Positions 35,827 to 46,926 of a DNA stretch of 64,000 nucleotides are shown piece after piece. The translations under genes were made by a program, and so were the position numbers. Where the stretch lies: assembly GCA_028622995.1 (NCBI GenBank), contig JAJQJQ010000024.1:3348001-3412000 (forward strand), in the 5' to 3' direction. Each line of letters starts with the position of its first letter. Within the stretch, counting starts at the first letter, position 1. Source of the DNA: Panagrolaimus kolymaensis (taxonomy: Eukaryota; Nematoda; Chromadorea; Rhabditida; Panagrolaimidae). Below the pieces are notes generated by a model, which saw nothing but the letters and a program-made list of their open reading frames with translations, ran no database searches and had not been told where the DNA came from.

Positions 35827-37681
35827 ATGCGTTTTTTGTTATTGATTTTTATTTCCATTTTTTTATTACCAATTATTTCAACAGAAGCGTTTAACTTAAA
35901 TCACAGGGAGAATGGCCATGCTTTTAATGGGCGAGAAAGTGCCTACTTAAATACGTCTTATATTTTTACTGGAGAACAAAGTATTTGTTCATGTCGAGAA
36001 AATATTGTTGTAAGTTTAAAAATTAGTAAAGGAAGCATTTAATAAAATTTTTAAGTACCTCGAATTTTTAAAATATTTTGCTGATAATTATGCTCGTGGT
36101 GATAAATGTGCAATGTGGAGCTTTCGACAATTTGGAGATCAAAACTTTAATAATCCTGAATTAAAGGGTAGCAACTATACTGATTATGATGGTATGATGT
36201 TTTACGTCGTTCCATGGATTAAGAATGATCAAGATCAAAATTGCCAGTTTGGTGATAATGTTAGTTATCAAAGGTTAAATAAAAGTCCTTTAATCTCTGC
36301 ATTTAAAATTCAATAATAATTTTTAGTGTTTTATCAAATACTTTGATTCTTTTACGAGATTATGGATATCCAAAAGTTGCCATGTTTATTCAAGGTGAAA
36401 CTGAGTGAGTTCCAGCTTCTGAAAAACCTCTTTTAATAATTCAAAATTTTAGTACCATCGTAGATTTGGAAATTTCATTAACTCTCGCTCGTCAAATTGC
36501 AACTTATAATAAAAGTATTTATATTTGGGATCATAGTCGAAATGGAGATCAAACAGGGCTTTTTTCATTTTTAACTCGAAATCAACCAGGTCATATAATT
36601 CGTTCGAATGCAAGTTTAATAGATTTAATAAATATTGCTAAACAACAAATGATTCCTGAATTTGCGAGTATTGGCTGTGGAATGCCAAATGTTTCCATTC
36701 CACTTCCATCTGAACCTATGTTACCATCTTCACCTGGTAATTGTGCAAGTATAACTCCTATTTATCATTTAACTACTCAACCTTTTACTTCTCCAATGCC
36801 TCCTACAACAACTACTCCAGCGACTACTACCACAGCAATGGCATCGTCGACAGTAAGAGTAACAACAACACCGCAACCAATTACAACTACTCGTAAGTCC
36901 AATTTTATTCAAACTTTTAGTTCCAGGCCTCAGAAAAATATGACTAACAAAACAACAACTTTTAGGGCCATCTCCAACTATAACTTACCCAGCCTCAAAT
37001 AAAACATGTTATGGCATTGCATTTGCTGGAGAAATGTCTAAAGCTATAACATGCGAAGAAAAGCGAGCTTTTTATAATTCAGTTCTGCTAATAGCCGCCC
37101 AATTACCAAATATTAATTTTCAATTTGGAATAATCACATATGGAATAAATATTTATCAACCTCTTGTTTTCCAGCCATATCAAGATTTTGTTGTTACCAT
37201 TCATCAACTTATTAATCAGTTATGTCAGCCTGATGGCGCATATATAATTGTTCAAAAGTAAGGAAGGAAAAAATTTAGAGAAAAGTAAAAAAAAATTATT
37301 GATATGATTGGATTTTAGAATGCTTGATGAGATTTATGATAATGTCATAGACCATCCAACCCAAAAAATAACATTCCTTTGGATGGGTGAAATGGAGTAA
37401 GTTGTTTATTCCAAAAAACACTTCTTTTTAACCCAACCCATAATTTCAGATCAATTCGTGATCCAAATGCTGGACATACAGCATCTAAAAAGCTCGCAGC
37501 AACTGGAACCAATGCGTATGTTCTTGATTATAGTAGTGGAGCAATATCACAAAGTTTATGGCCGTATGTAACTAATAATCATCCAGAAAGAGTTGTAAAT
37601 GGCACAGGAAAATCTGCTAATGATATTTTAAATGCTTTCCAAGGAACTTTGATTAAAAATGTAAACAGTGGACATTGTTAA
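35827..37681 (+). CDS. Secreted protein with two VWA-like domains, copy 2 (506 aa)
   Basis: Seven exons: 35827-36009, 36056-36273, 36327-36404, 36453-36892, 36966-37257, 37319-37396 and 37450-37681; frame kept, 506 residues. Exons 3 to 6 have exactly the same lengths as in copy 1 (78, 440, 292, 78). Signal peptide MRFLLLIFISIFLLP. Exon 1 is shorter than in copy 1, lacking the His/Arg- and Ala-rich insertion. The central region (GCGMPNVSIP to the Thr-rich linker) is nearly identical to copy 1, while exon 2 and the second VWA-like module differ at many residues, suggesting uneven divergence or local gene conversion. All cysteines of copy 1 appear kept. It appears intact and probably functional. 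Confidence 0.82.
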
Positions 37682-38004
37682 AATTATTACAACTTGATTT
37701 TTTGTTTAAAAACAAATTTGTAAAAAATTACGAATAAAAAGTTATAAAAAAGTTGGATGAAAAGAAGCCTAAAATTTGCTATAAAAAATTACGATCAAAT
37801 CTGTGGCAAATGGTCCGCAAAAATAAAACTAAAAAACAACACGTTTTTCATTCCATTCACATTTTTTTTATTCTCCAATTTATTCCTGAGCATCATGTGA
37901 AAAAAAAAAAATTTGCATACTTTAAGCTTTCCTTCATCTTCAAAATGTCAAAGTTTTTCATTATTGACAAAGTTTCGTTTGATTGAATGTGATTGATTGA
38001 AAAC
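37682..38004. other. Spacer between VWA-like copy 2 and HVA22-like copy 2
   Basis: Inverted counterpart of 22395-22733; it holds the 3' UTR of one gene (GTAAACAGTGGACATTG, then AATAAA) and the promoter of the next. Confidence 0.5.
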
Positions 38005-38171
38005 ATGACTCACCTATATCCATCTGACCGTGAAAAAGCCAAACAACAATCTGCTGCCCCGAAAAAAACTTCATCATTTTTTAGATTTCTCTCAAAGAAA
38101 ACTTCAAATTCAAATGTTCTAAAAACAGCTCGAGCTTCTGAATCAAAGAAAACAACTGCAATTCCAAATTA

Positions 38172-38670
38172 GTGCATAGGATTACAATGTAAAAAAACAA
38201 AAGGCTGTTCAGGAGAAAAAAACTATAGACGGCTGAAGAGATTAAATTTTAATTGATTTGGCTTTTAGACGGCTAATGAGATTAAATTTCTTATTAATTT
38301 CAATAAATTATTTTATATGTTACACTGAAACAAACAGCCGCACCGTCTTCGATTTTTATTACCCCATTTCTTTATCAAATATTTATTATTAAAAATTATA
38401 CTTTTATAAAATTAAATATGAAAAAAAATGGTAAAGATTCAAATTTTTGTTTTATTTTTGATTAGATAAAATGAAAAGCCCAACACGTATGTATAGTCGG
38501 CAAGGTTTTTATTTTTCAAATGTTAAAAATGGAAGACGGTGCGGCTGTTTGTTTCAGTGTAACATATAAAATAATTTATTGAAATTAATAAGAAATTTAA
38601 TCTCTTCAGCCGTCTATAGTTTTTTTCTCCTGAACAGCCTTTTGTTTTTTTACATTGTAATCCTATGCAC
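38172..38670. mobile_element. 499-bp TA-flanked inverted-repeat element
   Basis: The ends GTGCATAGGATTACAATGT and the exact complement lie between TA at 38170-38171 and TA at 38671-38672. The arms contain ACGGCTGAAGAGATTAAA and GGTGCGGCTGTTTGTTTC blocks in mirrored positions. No coding capacity; a Tc1/mariner-type non-autonomous element inserted into HVA22-like copy 2. Confidence 0.85.
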
Positions 38671-38672
38671 TA

Positions 38673-39774
38673 ATCTCTTGAGCCGTCTGCAACAATAATT
38701 ATAATACTAGAAGCTGTGCTGGCCTCCGGTCGGCGATCTTACGTGCTTTTTTGAAAAATACAAAATTGACCATTATTTTATGGTACCGTACAAAAAGCAA
38801 AAGTTGTTTAATAGCAGCAAAATCAGGTTTTTGCAGATTTTTTATATATATGCAAATTACAAAAATCATTTCAACGCGCTTTGAAAAGAAATTTTAGCTT
38901 CATTTACATTTTTGCAAATTGTTTTGGTACATTTTCTATTTTACTCCAAAAGATAACAAGATAAGATATAAAAAAAATTGTTAAAATCATACGCTTTCAT
39001 TTCATAATTAAGCAACGTAATAATCTCAAAAAATAAAATTTATGTAAATTTTCAAAAATTTGAATATTTTTTATGGCAAAAATATTTTTGAATATCAATA
39101 AATGTAATTTAAAAAATTACCCAATCATTTTATAGTTAAATGGCTTCAAAATTAATTTTTTATTTAAATTTATGAATATTTCGCTAAAAATTTGCATAAT
39201 TTATTTTATGAAAACATTTTTTTTAAATCATAATAAATTATTTAAATACTATTGCCATTTATTAATTAAAAAAAACTTTCATTAAAAAATAAAAAAAGTG
39301 ATTCGAACTTATGACTTCACTATCATAAAATCCCCGCCTTAGACGCCTACACCACACAAACAACATATGATACGAAACCTAAGCTAATGATATTTTTACT
39401 CTAAATCAGAATATTTAAATTTCCATAGCGGCATATATCTATTTTTATGTGGTGTTTTTTAATGTTAGCTTACTCATAGAGGTAATTGAGGGTGGAGAAA
39501 ACGATTTTTATAGCCAAAATATGGGGTAACTATGCTTAATCGCTCAGCGGGACACTCCGGGCCGACTAGAAACTCCGGTTTGAGTGAAATATGATATCGA
39601 GCCCTCTATTTTTTTTAGAAATTCGTAAATGCGACGAAAAATTGACCCTAGAGAGCCCTCTAATACCAACAAAATTACGCGAAATAAAAAAAATCATAAA
39701 TTTCGGTTAGCAGATCGGGCGTTCTCATTGCTAAAACAGCCGCACCCCTCGCTTCGCTCGGGGTGCGGCGGGAT
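38673..39774. mobile_element. Adjoining inserted DNA with GC hairpins at both ends (Helitron-like)
   Basis: The rest of the insertion in HVA22-like copy 2. It begins with a partial copy of the adjacent element's arm (AATCTCTTGAGCCGTCTG), then TATAATACTAG followed by a GC palindrome (about 38699-38742), and ends with the perfect hairpin GCCGCACCCC..GGGGTGCGGC (39739-39770) directly before the resumed exon. CTAG-adjacent and terminal hairpins suggest a Helitron-type non-autonomous element. The outer limits and any target duplication could not be fixed. Confidence 0.45.
39298..39362 (-). tRNA. tRNA-like sequence (tRNA-Leu-like A and B boxes), probably a pseudogene or SINE head
   Basis: On the minus strand TGGTGTAGGCGTCTAAGGCG resembles the A box of leucine/serine tRNAs, and AGTTCGAATCAC, about 40 bases further, is a good B box; a run of T follows directly, as in Pol III terminators. 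A complete cloverleaf with a pairing acceptor stem could not be drawn by hand, so a functional gene is unlikely. Confidence 0.35.
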
Positions 39775-40557
39775 AATGCTGCTGCTGCCAATAAGAAGAT
39801 GACGACGCCAAATCCAATTGATCCAACAAAGAAACACCAACAACCAACTACTGATGTCAAAAATGCTGTTGCTGGTATTGAAGCCAAAAAAGTTACAAGT
39901 CAAACCAAAATCAACACCACCAACAACAAAGAAAAAGTTAACAATGGTCCAAATCATCAACAACAACAACTAATGGTTGCAAAAGTCCAACATTTGAAAG
40001 TTTCAACTCCAACTCATCCTCCTCCTCCTGCTTCTACTGGTATTCATCATCATCTTTCTGTTGTCGACTATCAAAATGGTGGCGTTCCTACTGCTGTTGG
40101 TACTATTCCTGGTGTTCATTCATCTCGATCTGATGACACTGGTACTGATCCAATAGAAACTATTACAAATTCATTCCAATATGCTTTATATAAAGATGAT
40201 ATGGAACGATGGACACATTTTTGGAATGTTATTGAAGAAGCAACTCATGTTAAACGTGAAATTGTAAGTTTATTATTTTATTGTTTGTATGTATGGGCTT
40301 TTTGCTTTGTTTAAAAAGGGTGTTCCTTAAAGGTGTTCTTCATACTTTGCAACGTAGCATCATTTTGTTTGCTCATGTTATTATGAGATTAGAAAATGTA
40401 ATACACACTTTCGAGTGATTCATGCTATTAAACTTCTTTTTAAAGTACATATCTGTTTTGCTTCTAAATGTCAAAAGCAATGGGTCTTTTTCTTTTCTTT
40501 ACCAAAAAATGCTTTAACTAAACAATAAACATCCAAAGTTTGACACTATTTATTTAT

Positions 40558-40626
40558 GCGCCCATGGCTCAGTGGTATAAATGCTTTGCTTTTACGCTCC
40601 TCCTATAGTTGGGTTCAAATTTGGCC
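40558..40626 (+). repeat. tRNA-derived sequence in an intron of HVA22-like copy 2
   Basis: GCGCCCATGGCTCAGTGGTA starts like a tRNA (A box TGGCTCAGTGG) and GGGTTCAAATT at 40610-40620 is a B box at the expected distance. The acceptor stem does not pair (no TGGGCGC at the 3' end). The intron of copy 1 lacks this insertion, so it is most likely a SINE head or tRNA pseudogene that arrived after the duplication. Confidence 0.5.
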
Positions 40627-41327
40627 GATGATGGTTTACACATTTCACCTTGAAAAGATGACTTCTTCTGATATGAACTTTTCGTGGCTGAGGCTGAATT
40701 AACTTTTTCACTTTTTTCTTTATTTTTGCGTTTTTATTGTTTTGATAAAACTTTTTCACTTTCATTAAATCTTTGTTTTTTAGATCGCTTATGCATTTGC
40801 TGGAATATTCTCTGCTTTGATGATCTGGAATAACCTTGGAGATTTCGTTTGTACTCTTATTGGATTTGCTTATCCTTCAATTGCAACATTTAAAGTATGC
40901 TCTCTTTTTTCTTGCTACGTTTACCTTCACTGTTTCAGATTCTCAATCCATCGTCTCGTCGTCCACCACCATCAAATGCTATCAAAGATCATTGGTTTCG
41001 ATATTGGAGTATCTTTGGATTTGTAAGCTGTATCGATGTAACTTTTGGTAGATTATTCAATGGTTTTCCACCATATCAAATGTGCAAGGTTGGTGCATTC
41101 TATCTAAAAATCACGATGTTAACGGATTCTTTTATGGATTACCAACTTAGTGGCGTCGATTGTTTTAACTTTTTATAACACTTTTGTTTGTTTTTTAGGT
41201 ATCACTCTTTTTGGCTGCATCATATCCCGAATGGAATGTATCTTCTATCGTTCATTCATATCTTGTAGCTCCCGTTGTCAAATGGTTATCAAAATTCGTG
41301 AATAAATATGTATTACCAACCAAATAA

Positions 41328-43749
41328 ATGATGAAGCTTTGGATTATTCTCTTCACGCTCTAATGGAATTTTGATAGATTATTAAATTACTATGTAAAAA
41401 ACTGATATGTATGTATATATGGAATAAACTCTTGTCATTTTGTATTTTGTTTTGTTTCATGTGTTTTTGGATTTTTTGTTTTGGTAGTGTGAGGTATTTG
41501 ACTGTAAGAATTTTTTGGCCTTGAAGCAATCGTTTTAACTTTCCTTCTGAAAATCGCAAACACTTATTTCTTTCAATAAACAAAACTCATAGCACCTCCT
41601 CGATCGAGGCTGTAATTCAACTTTAAATTCTCCACATTTTTTTGAGCTTACTAAAAGCTTTTTTTTGAAAAACATAAATCCCAAATAAATATGTATGTAT
41701 GCTTTACTCGGATGCTTTTTTTTCAATATTTTTATATGTATGTAAACAATCTCTCTTTCCTCATTACTTTGCTTCGTGTTTCCCATTCTTCCTGCTTTTT
41801 TTCTCTCGATTTGATTCGATGCTGGCTGCTGCAACAGTGTTTTGCAATCATTTCCATTTCCTTCCTTGCTCGTTTGCTGCTAGAAAGTGTGGTAGAAAAC
41901 TTCTATTTTTTTCAATAATAAGCAAGCAGCAAACTGGAAGAAAGAAATGAAGGTAATCTCTCTCATTTCTTTTCAATTTTTTTCTTCCACACAAAGATAA
42001 TAATATAAAAAAGAGGTGCGACACCAACTACGACGCCGACCAACGTCGACGTCGTTGATGAAGAAAAAAGCCGATGAACAAACAAAACAAAAAAGCTTAA
42101 AACCTTCAATGAAGAAAAAAAAGAATGTATGAAATAATTTTTTTTGTTTTGTTTTTTCGTATGTTTTTATGTTAAAAAGTTACAACAACTCAACTTAAAA
42201 TTTTTTCGTAAGTATTTGAACGTGTTTGAAATGCTTGATTTTACATTGATTTTTTTAACGAGTTCTTGGAGGTATTTTTTTCTTCAAATTCTTTTTTGTG
42301 GTCATTGCTTTTATATTTGAGTTTCTAAAATCAATAGTTTTTTGTTTGTTTGAAAAAAAAATCATGGAATTGGACTGATAAAAGGATTGTTTTTTTTTTT
42401 TTTTAAATTTGTTTTGTACATACTTTTTTTTTTGTTATCTTTCAACCAACCATCAAATGCGAAAGCTGAAGAAAATAAAATCATAATGCATAAAATCAAT
42501 TTTTTGTTTGTTTTGTTTTATTTGGGTGTTTTAACTTTTTTTGTTTTAAAGAAAAATATGGGTAGTTGCTTTAAAATTTTTTCTTATCAATATTTTTTAG
42601 ATACTTTAATCTTAGATGCAAGCAATTAGAAAAAAATATTCTAAAATATGGGAGTGTATGAGATTGCTTTTATTTTTGATTACTAAAAAATTATAAAAAA
42701 TAGGCAGCTAATTAGTTTTATGTAAATAAATCACGCCATTTTTTTTCTAGGATGGATGGTTTTTAGATAAAATATTTTGTAAATGTTTTTTAATGACTTC
42801 GTGTGCCGCCACATCATTAATTTTATTATTTTTCTTTTCTAATTTGTAAATAAATGACAGAGATTCTTATATATAAAAGAAAAAACTGTCCTAAGAATTG
42901 TTAATAATTTTCATTTTTTCTTTTCTTCTTTTTTGATTCAAGCTATCATAGCCGGCCGATGCCATTGAATGCCGATACTGAAAATTACTCACTTTTGCTA
43001 AAAGTTCCAAGTTTTAAGTTTTATGAAGAAAATAATTTAAAAAATATGGAACAAAATTGTTGCACTTTTTCTTCATTCATAATACCAAAATTTTGATTGT
43101 ATTTTGTGGCGACTTAATTTTCTGTATACTTTATTTTTATTATTTTAATGAATCATTTTTATTTCGTGTCTTTTTTGTTGTTTGTAAAACCTCCATTCTT
43201 TTTATTGAAAAATTTCCATCCAGTAACAATAATAAGAAGCCACAACAAGAAATAAAAAAAACTTTTGAAACACAAAAATTTTGTTATTTGATGATTTATT
43301 TGTTGAGGAAATTCTTATGACTGACTGACGAGTGACTGACTTCTGTTTGTTATTATTTGTTTATCGGCGGCATTCACTTGCTTGACTCGACACACTTCCA
43401 TTGAGTTCTCGTTGGCTGTTGTTGATGCATGGGTTAACTGTTTTTGATTTTTTTTATTTTCTTTGAAGAATGAAAAAAAAAAATTTTGGAAGAAAAAAAT
43501 ACCTTTTTCATATATCGTCGAAGATATCTATTTTTTTTATTTACGTTGTTGGAAGACGACAAGGTTAAAAATAAACTTTTTAAAATGAAAGCATGCGAGA
43601 AAAGTTTTGTAAAATCGAGTAAAATTTTGAGTATTATTTTTTTTTCTTCGCTCTCGTGATTTGCAAATTTTTATTGATTGATTTTTTGTTTTGTTAAAAA
43701 TTAAATAATTATTTATTTATAGTTGAGTTTAGTTTTAGATAATATAAAA
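41328..43749. other. 2.4-kb intergenic region
   Basis: The first 360 bases (to about 41690) are the inverted counterpart of 20670-21036, marking the edge of the segmental duplication. The rest is AT-rich with no supported gene; the frames at 41691-42629 and 43057-43320 are low-complexity Phe/Leu-rich translations. Confidence 0.5.
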
Positions 43750-44067
43750 ATGGCTATTATGGGGATGTCAGCTCATGATATTTGTCGTTTAATCATGTTA
43801 TTTTTGGTAAGTAAAAGTAATAAAATTTAATATTAAAAATGGAGCAAGAATTTACCATAAAAAATTTATTCTTAAATTTAAAAAAAACTTATGTTAGCCT
43901 TTTTTCAGGGAGCACTTATGATATTTATAAACTTCGTCTTAGCTGCAGCAGCGTTGGATAAAATTAATTCGGTTAAACACATGTTACCTAAAGTTCCGAT
44001 TGTTCCTTTAGCTTCTGGTGGTGGAGCACAACTTTCTGCTTTTATTGAAACCACTGAAAGCCCATGA
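43750..44067 (+). CDS. Small single-pass membrane protein (71 aa)
   Basis: Exons 43750-43806 and 43909-44067 join in phase 0; 71 residues. The start ATG is in an AAAA context. One hydrophobic segment at about residues 12-35 (CRLIMLFLGALMIFINFVLAAAAL) is followed by a short basic linker and a Pro/Gly tail. Family not recognised. It lies about 210 bases before another tiny membrane-protein gene on the same strand, which could reflect an operon or tandem pair. AATAAA signals follow near 44100. Confidence 0.6.
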
Positions 44068-44276
44068 TTAATAAATTAAACAAACTTTTTTTTTTGTAAA
44101 ATAAATATAATAAAATTTTTTCTTTCTTTCCTTTTTTTGAGATTTTGGGTTTTTATCCCTAAATTTTTATTTATATCTTTTATTATCATTTTTTTTTATG
44201 AAAAAAGAAATTTAAATTATTTTAGTGTTTTCATTTTATTACTTCGATATTTTTTTTTAAAAATTATATCAAAACT

Positions 44277-44661
44277 ATGGCTGCCCGTCCATATGGTGAA
44301 TGGCAATTAGTTGATTGGGTTCGATATGTTGGAGAATTTGTTGCATTTTTACTTTTATTTATAACATTTTGTATTCTTTGTGGAAGCGTTTCTTCAGCTG
44401 GAACTATTCGAGGATGCATTAAAAGTAAGAATTTTCTTTGGATATGAAAGTCTAATTTTGTTTTAAAAAAATTGCATTTTTGGTGTCTGTCTTTTCGATG
44501 CTTATCTTTAAGTAAAAAAAAAAAATACTATATATATTTTAAAAAATCCAAAAATATCAAAAACTTTGCTTTGCCCCAAATAAATAATTAATTTTATAAT
44601 TATTATTACAGATTTGGTTGATGGAAAGCCTGTTTGTGATCGAATGCATGTGAAAGATTAA
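44277..44661 (+). CDS. Small membrane protein (65 aa)
   Basis: Exons 44277-44424 and 44612-44661 join in frame (phase 1, acceptor TTATTACAG); 65 residues. It begins MAARPYGEWQLVDWVRYVGEF, has one transmembrane helix at about residues 22-40 (AFLLLFITFCILCGSVS), and ends in a short polar tail with a Cys (KPVCDRMHVKD). The N-terminal tryptophan-rich amphipathic segment plus a single helix resembles small ER or mitochondrial membrane subunits, but I cannot assign a family. AATAAA (about 44740) follows. Confidence 0.6.
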
Positions 44662-45218
44662 TGATTGAAAGCACACAAATTGAATTGCCTCATTTTTTGT
44701 TGTTTTTTTTATAAATACATGAATCCCCTTTTTAAAAAATAAAGTTTTTAATATAAATAATTTATTTTTGCAAAATAAGTCAGAGAAAAATATTTGTATT
44801 TTGTCAAATAGTTAAGTTAGTCGCCTATTTGATCTTGCTCCATTCAAACGATGCTTTGCTCTTACTAGTCCTGCAACGCAACCGCCAGAAATACGGTAGC
44901 CTATTTTGCATTCCTTTTTTTTGCTTGTTTGTGCTTTTTCATTCATTGGTAGTTGTGTCTTTTATTTATTCGAAAGGTTGTTGTTTCTCGTAAAAAGAAG
45001 TTAATGAAATTCCGTTAAAGTGTTGCAAAGAAAAAATGAAACATCGTTGTTTTATTTTGCGTGTTTTCATACAATTTCCATATTTTTGAAAAAATTAATG
45101 CAAATTTTCAGATTCATTCATTCAATTTATTTTTCTATGATGTTTTTTCACTTTCAACAATTCGTCAAAAATCAAAAGCGTGTTCTGTTCTCTCAAAGCA
45201 AAAGCAACAACAACGACG
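44662..45218. other. Spacer upstream of the histidine-phosphatase gene
   Basis: 3' UTR of the preceding small gene, then about 400 bases presumed promoter. No gene is supported. Confidence 0.45.
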
Positions 45219-46569
45219 ATGTCAAATAACAACAACAAAAATGGAAATGGTAAAGAATTTCAAATGATTCTTCGACGTGCAACATCACCAACATGTTTAG
45301 AAGTTCAAACGAATGCATCTGAAACTGGATTCAAAACAATCAAAACTGATAAAGGAAGTGAGCGAGATGCGTAAGTTTTTTACTTTTGTACTTCCAATAA
45401 CCTTAAAACTTGTTCATTTTTTTAGGACAACTACAACGACGATTATTCAATCACCTATTCCTGTTACCGCTACACGTGCACAAACTGCTCGAACTATTGT
45501 TGTTATGAGACATGGTGAACGAATGGATGATTTATTTGGTCGATGGTTTGAAAGTTGTCAAGGTAAAAATGGAATTTATCGTCAACGTGATCTCAATATG
45601 GTTGGTTAACTTTCACCCTTATTGGGCTTTATAATAGCTTCCATGACACTTGTTGTATATGCTTTCAACGATATCTTCCTTTTTAGCCTTCTGATGTTTC
45701 ATCTCTCAATCGACCATTGCACGAATATGAATGTGATACATCTTTAACTGTACTTGGCAATGTATTAGCACAAAAAGTTGGACGTGCAATGTTTGTAAGT
45801 GGTCGACCTCCAGATACCGTTTATTGTTCTCCATCATTTCGTTGTATTCAAACTGCTGCTGTAGCTGCTTCAATGTCTGGTAAACCTTTCAAACTTCGAA
45901 TTGAACCTGGTCTCTTTGAAAACACCGATTTATATCCTACTTCTCCACCTAAATTTCTTCGTGTTGATGTATTAAAGAAAGCTGGATTTGATATCGATGA
46001 AGATTATACACCTTATTACAAGCTTAAAGATGTATGTTTACTTTTTTGGGTTCTCTTGATTTATGTTTTGGTGATATTTGTAAGCTTCAATATGTTTTTT
46101 GGTGTATGTTTTGTATGTTCGTTAGTCGCGTTTGCAAACTTTAAACTTGCTTTTTGTATCTTTTCACTGTTACCTAAAAACTCCTTTACTATATTTTCTC
46201 CATTTTCAGCTCTTTTCCTATCATGAACCAAATAGCAAATACAATGAACGCGTTCAATCTGCTCTTCAACACATCGTCAACAAATCAGCATCTGGTCGTG
46301 GAACCGTTTTGATTGCAGCTCATGCTTCAACCGTTGATATCGCTTATGGTCTATTTCATCCACGTTTTACTAAAGAACCTCGAAAAACATCTGCTAAGAA
46401 TCTGATCGCTATCTCTGAACCTATTCCATACAGCGCAAATGTTACTTTTATGAGAACTAAAGATGATGAACAATGGAATTATATTCGTGAAGGAATTCCA
46501 CCAATTACATATCGAACATTTTCAAATCGTCTCAATCATGAATTTATTGAAAGAAATCATGCTCAATGA
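45219..46569 (+). CDS. Histidine phosphatase superfamily (PGAM/UBASH3-like) protein (343 aa)
   Basis: Exons 45219-45370, 45426-45600, 45687-46031 and 46210-46569; frame kept, 343 residues. The start gives a low-complexity N-terminus (MSNNNNKNGNG). The domain starts with the catalytic RHGER motif (His about residue 80), includes SPSFRCIQTA (the second arginine of the phosphate pocket), the acid-loop EPGLFEN, and the second catalytic histidine in IAAHAST (about residue 262). This set matches the two-histidine phosphatase family, in the branch of UBASH3/STS and ecdysteroid-phosphate phosphatase rather than glycolytic phosphoglycerate mutase. The UBA and SH3 domains of vertebrate UBASH3 are absent. 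Substrate is unknown: phosphotyrosine or a small phosphate ester are options. AATAAA lies about 70 bases after the stop. Confidence 0.88.
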
Positions 46570-46926
46570 AGAAGATGTGATGATATTTTGTAAATTTTAT
46601 AATTTGTATGTATGTAATTTTGCTTTGTAAGAAATAAAGGTTTTAGACATGACGAATTTATTGAATTTTTGCTTTCTCATGCTTACATTTGATTAGTTTT
46701 TTGTGTGAAAAAAATGTCAAAAGCGAGTACATAGAAAATGGCATTTGATTAGACTACACTTAATTTAATTTTGTTTCATTCTTTTTTTTTATTGCTAAGC
46801 TACAGGGAAAAAAGAGTAATTCTCACGAGAGAAGAAAAGTTTTAGTTATCATCGCTTTAAAAAGCGATACTGTAATAAAGTAACAAGCACTGATAAGGAA
46901 GGATGGAGACACACATTAAAGAGCGT

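Larger units (their letters stand above)
38005..41327 (+). pseudogene. HVA22/TB2/DP1 (REEP-like) gene, copy 2, split by a 1.6-kb insertion
   Basis: Exon 1 begins at 38005 (MTHLYPSDREKAKQQ) and runs to 38169, where TAG (38170-38172) at the insertion edge stops the frame at a point that reads through in copy 1. The coding sequence resumes at 39775 in the same register (NAAAANKKM...) and continues intact: 39775-40263, 40784-40894 (111), 40939-41088 (150) and 41199-41327 (129), the last three identical in length to copy 1. The HVA22 domain is complete and stop-free. The open frame could be translated from an internal ATG (for example 39799, MTTPNPID) to give an N-terminally shortened but domain-intact protein, so it may be a truncated gene rather than a dead one. 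The first intron is about 520 bases against about 160 in copy 1 because of inserted sequence. Confidence 0.75.

Noticed and set aside
41691..42629. Possible gene in the spacer after HVA22-like copy 2
   Set aside because: Only Phe/Leu/Cys-rich low-complexity frames, without signal-peptide start plus splice-supported continuation.
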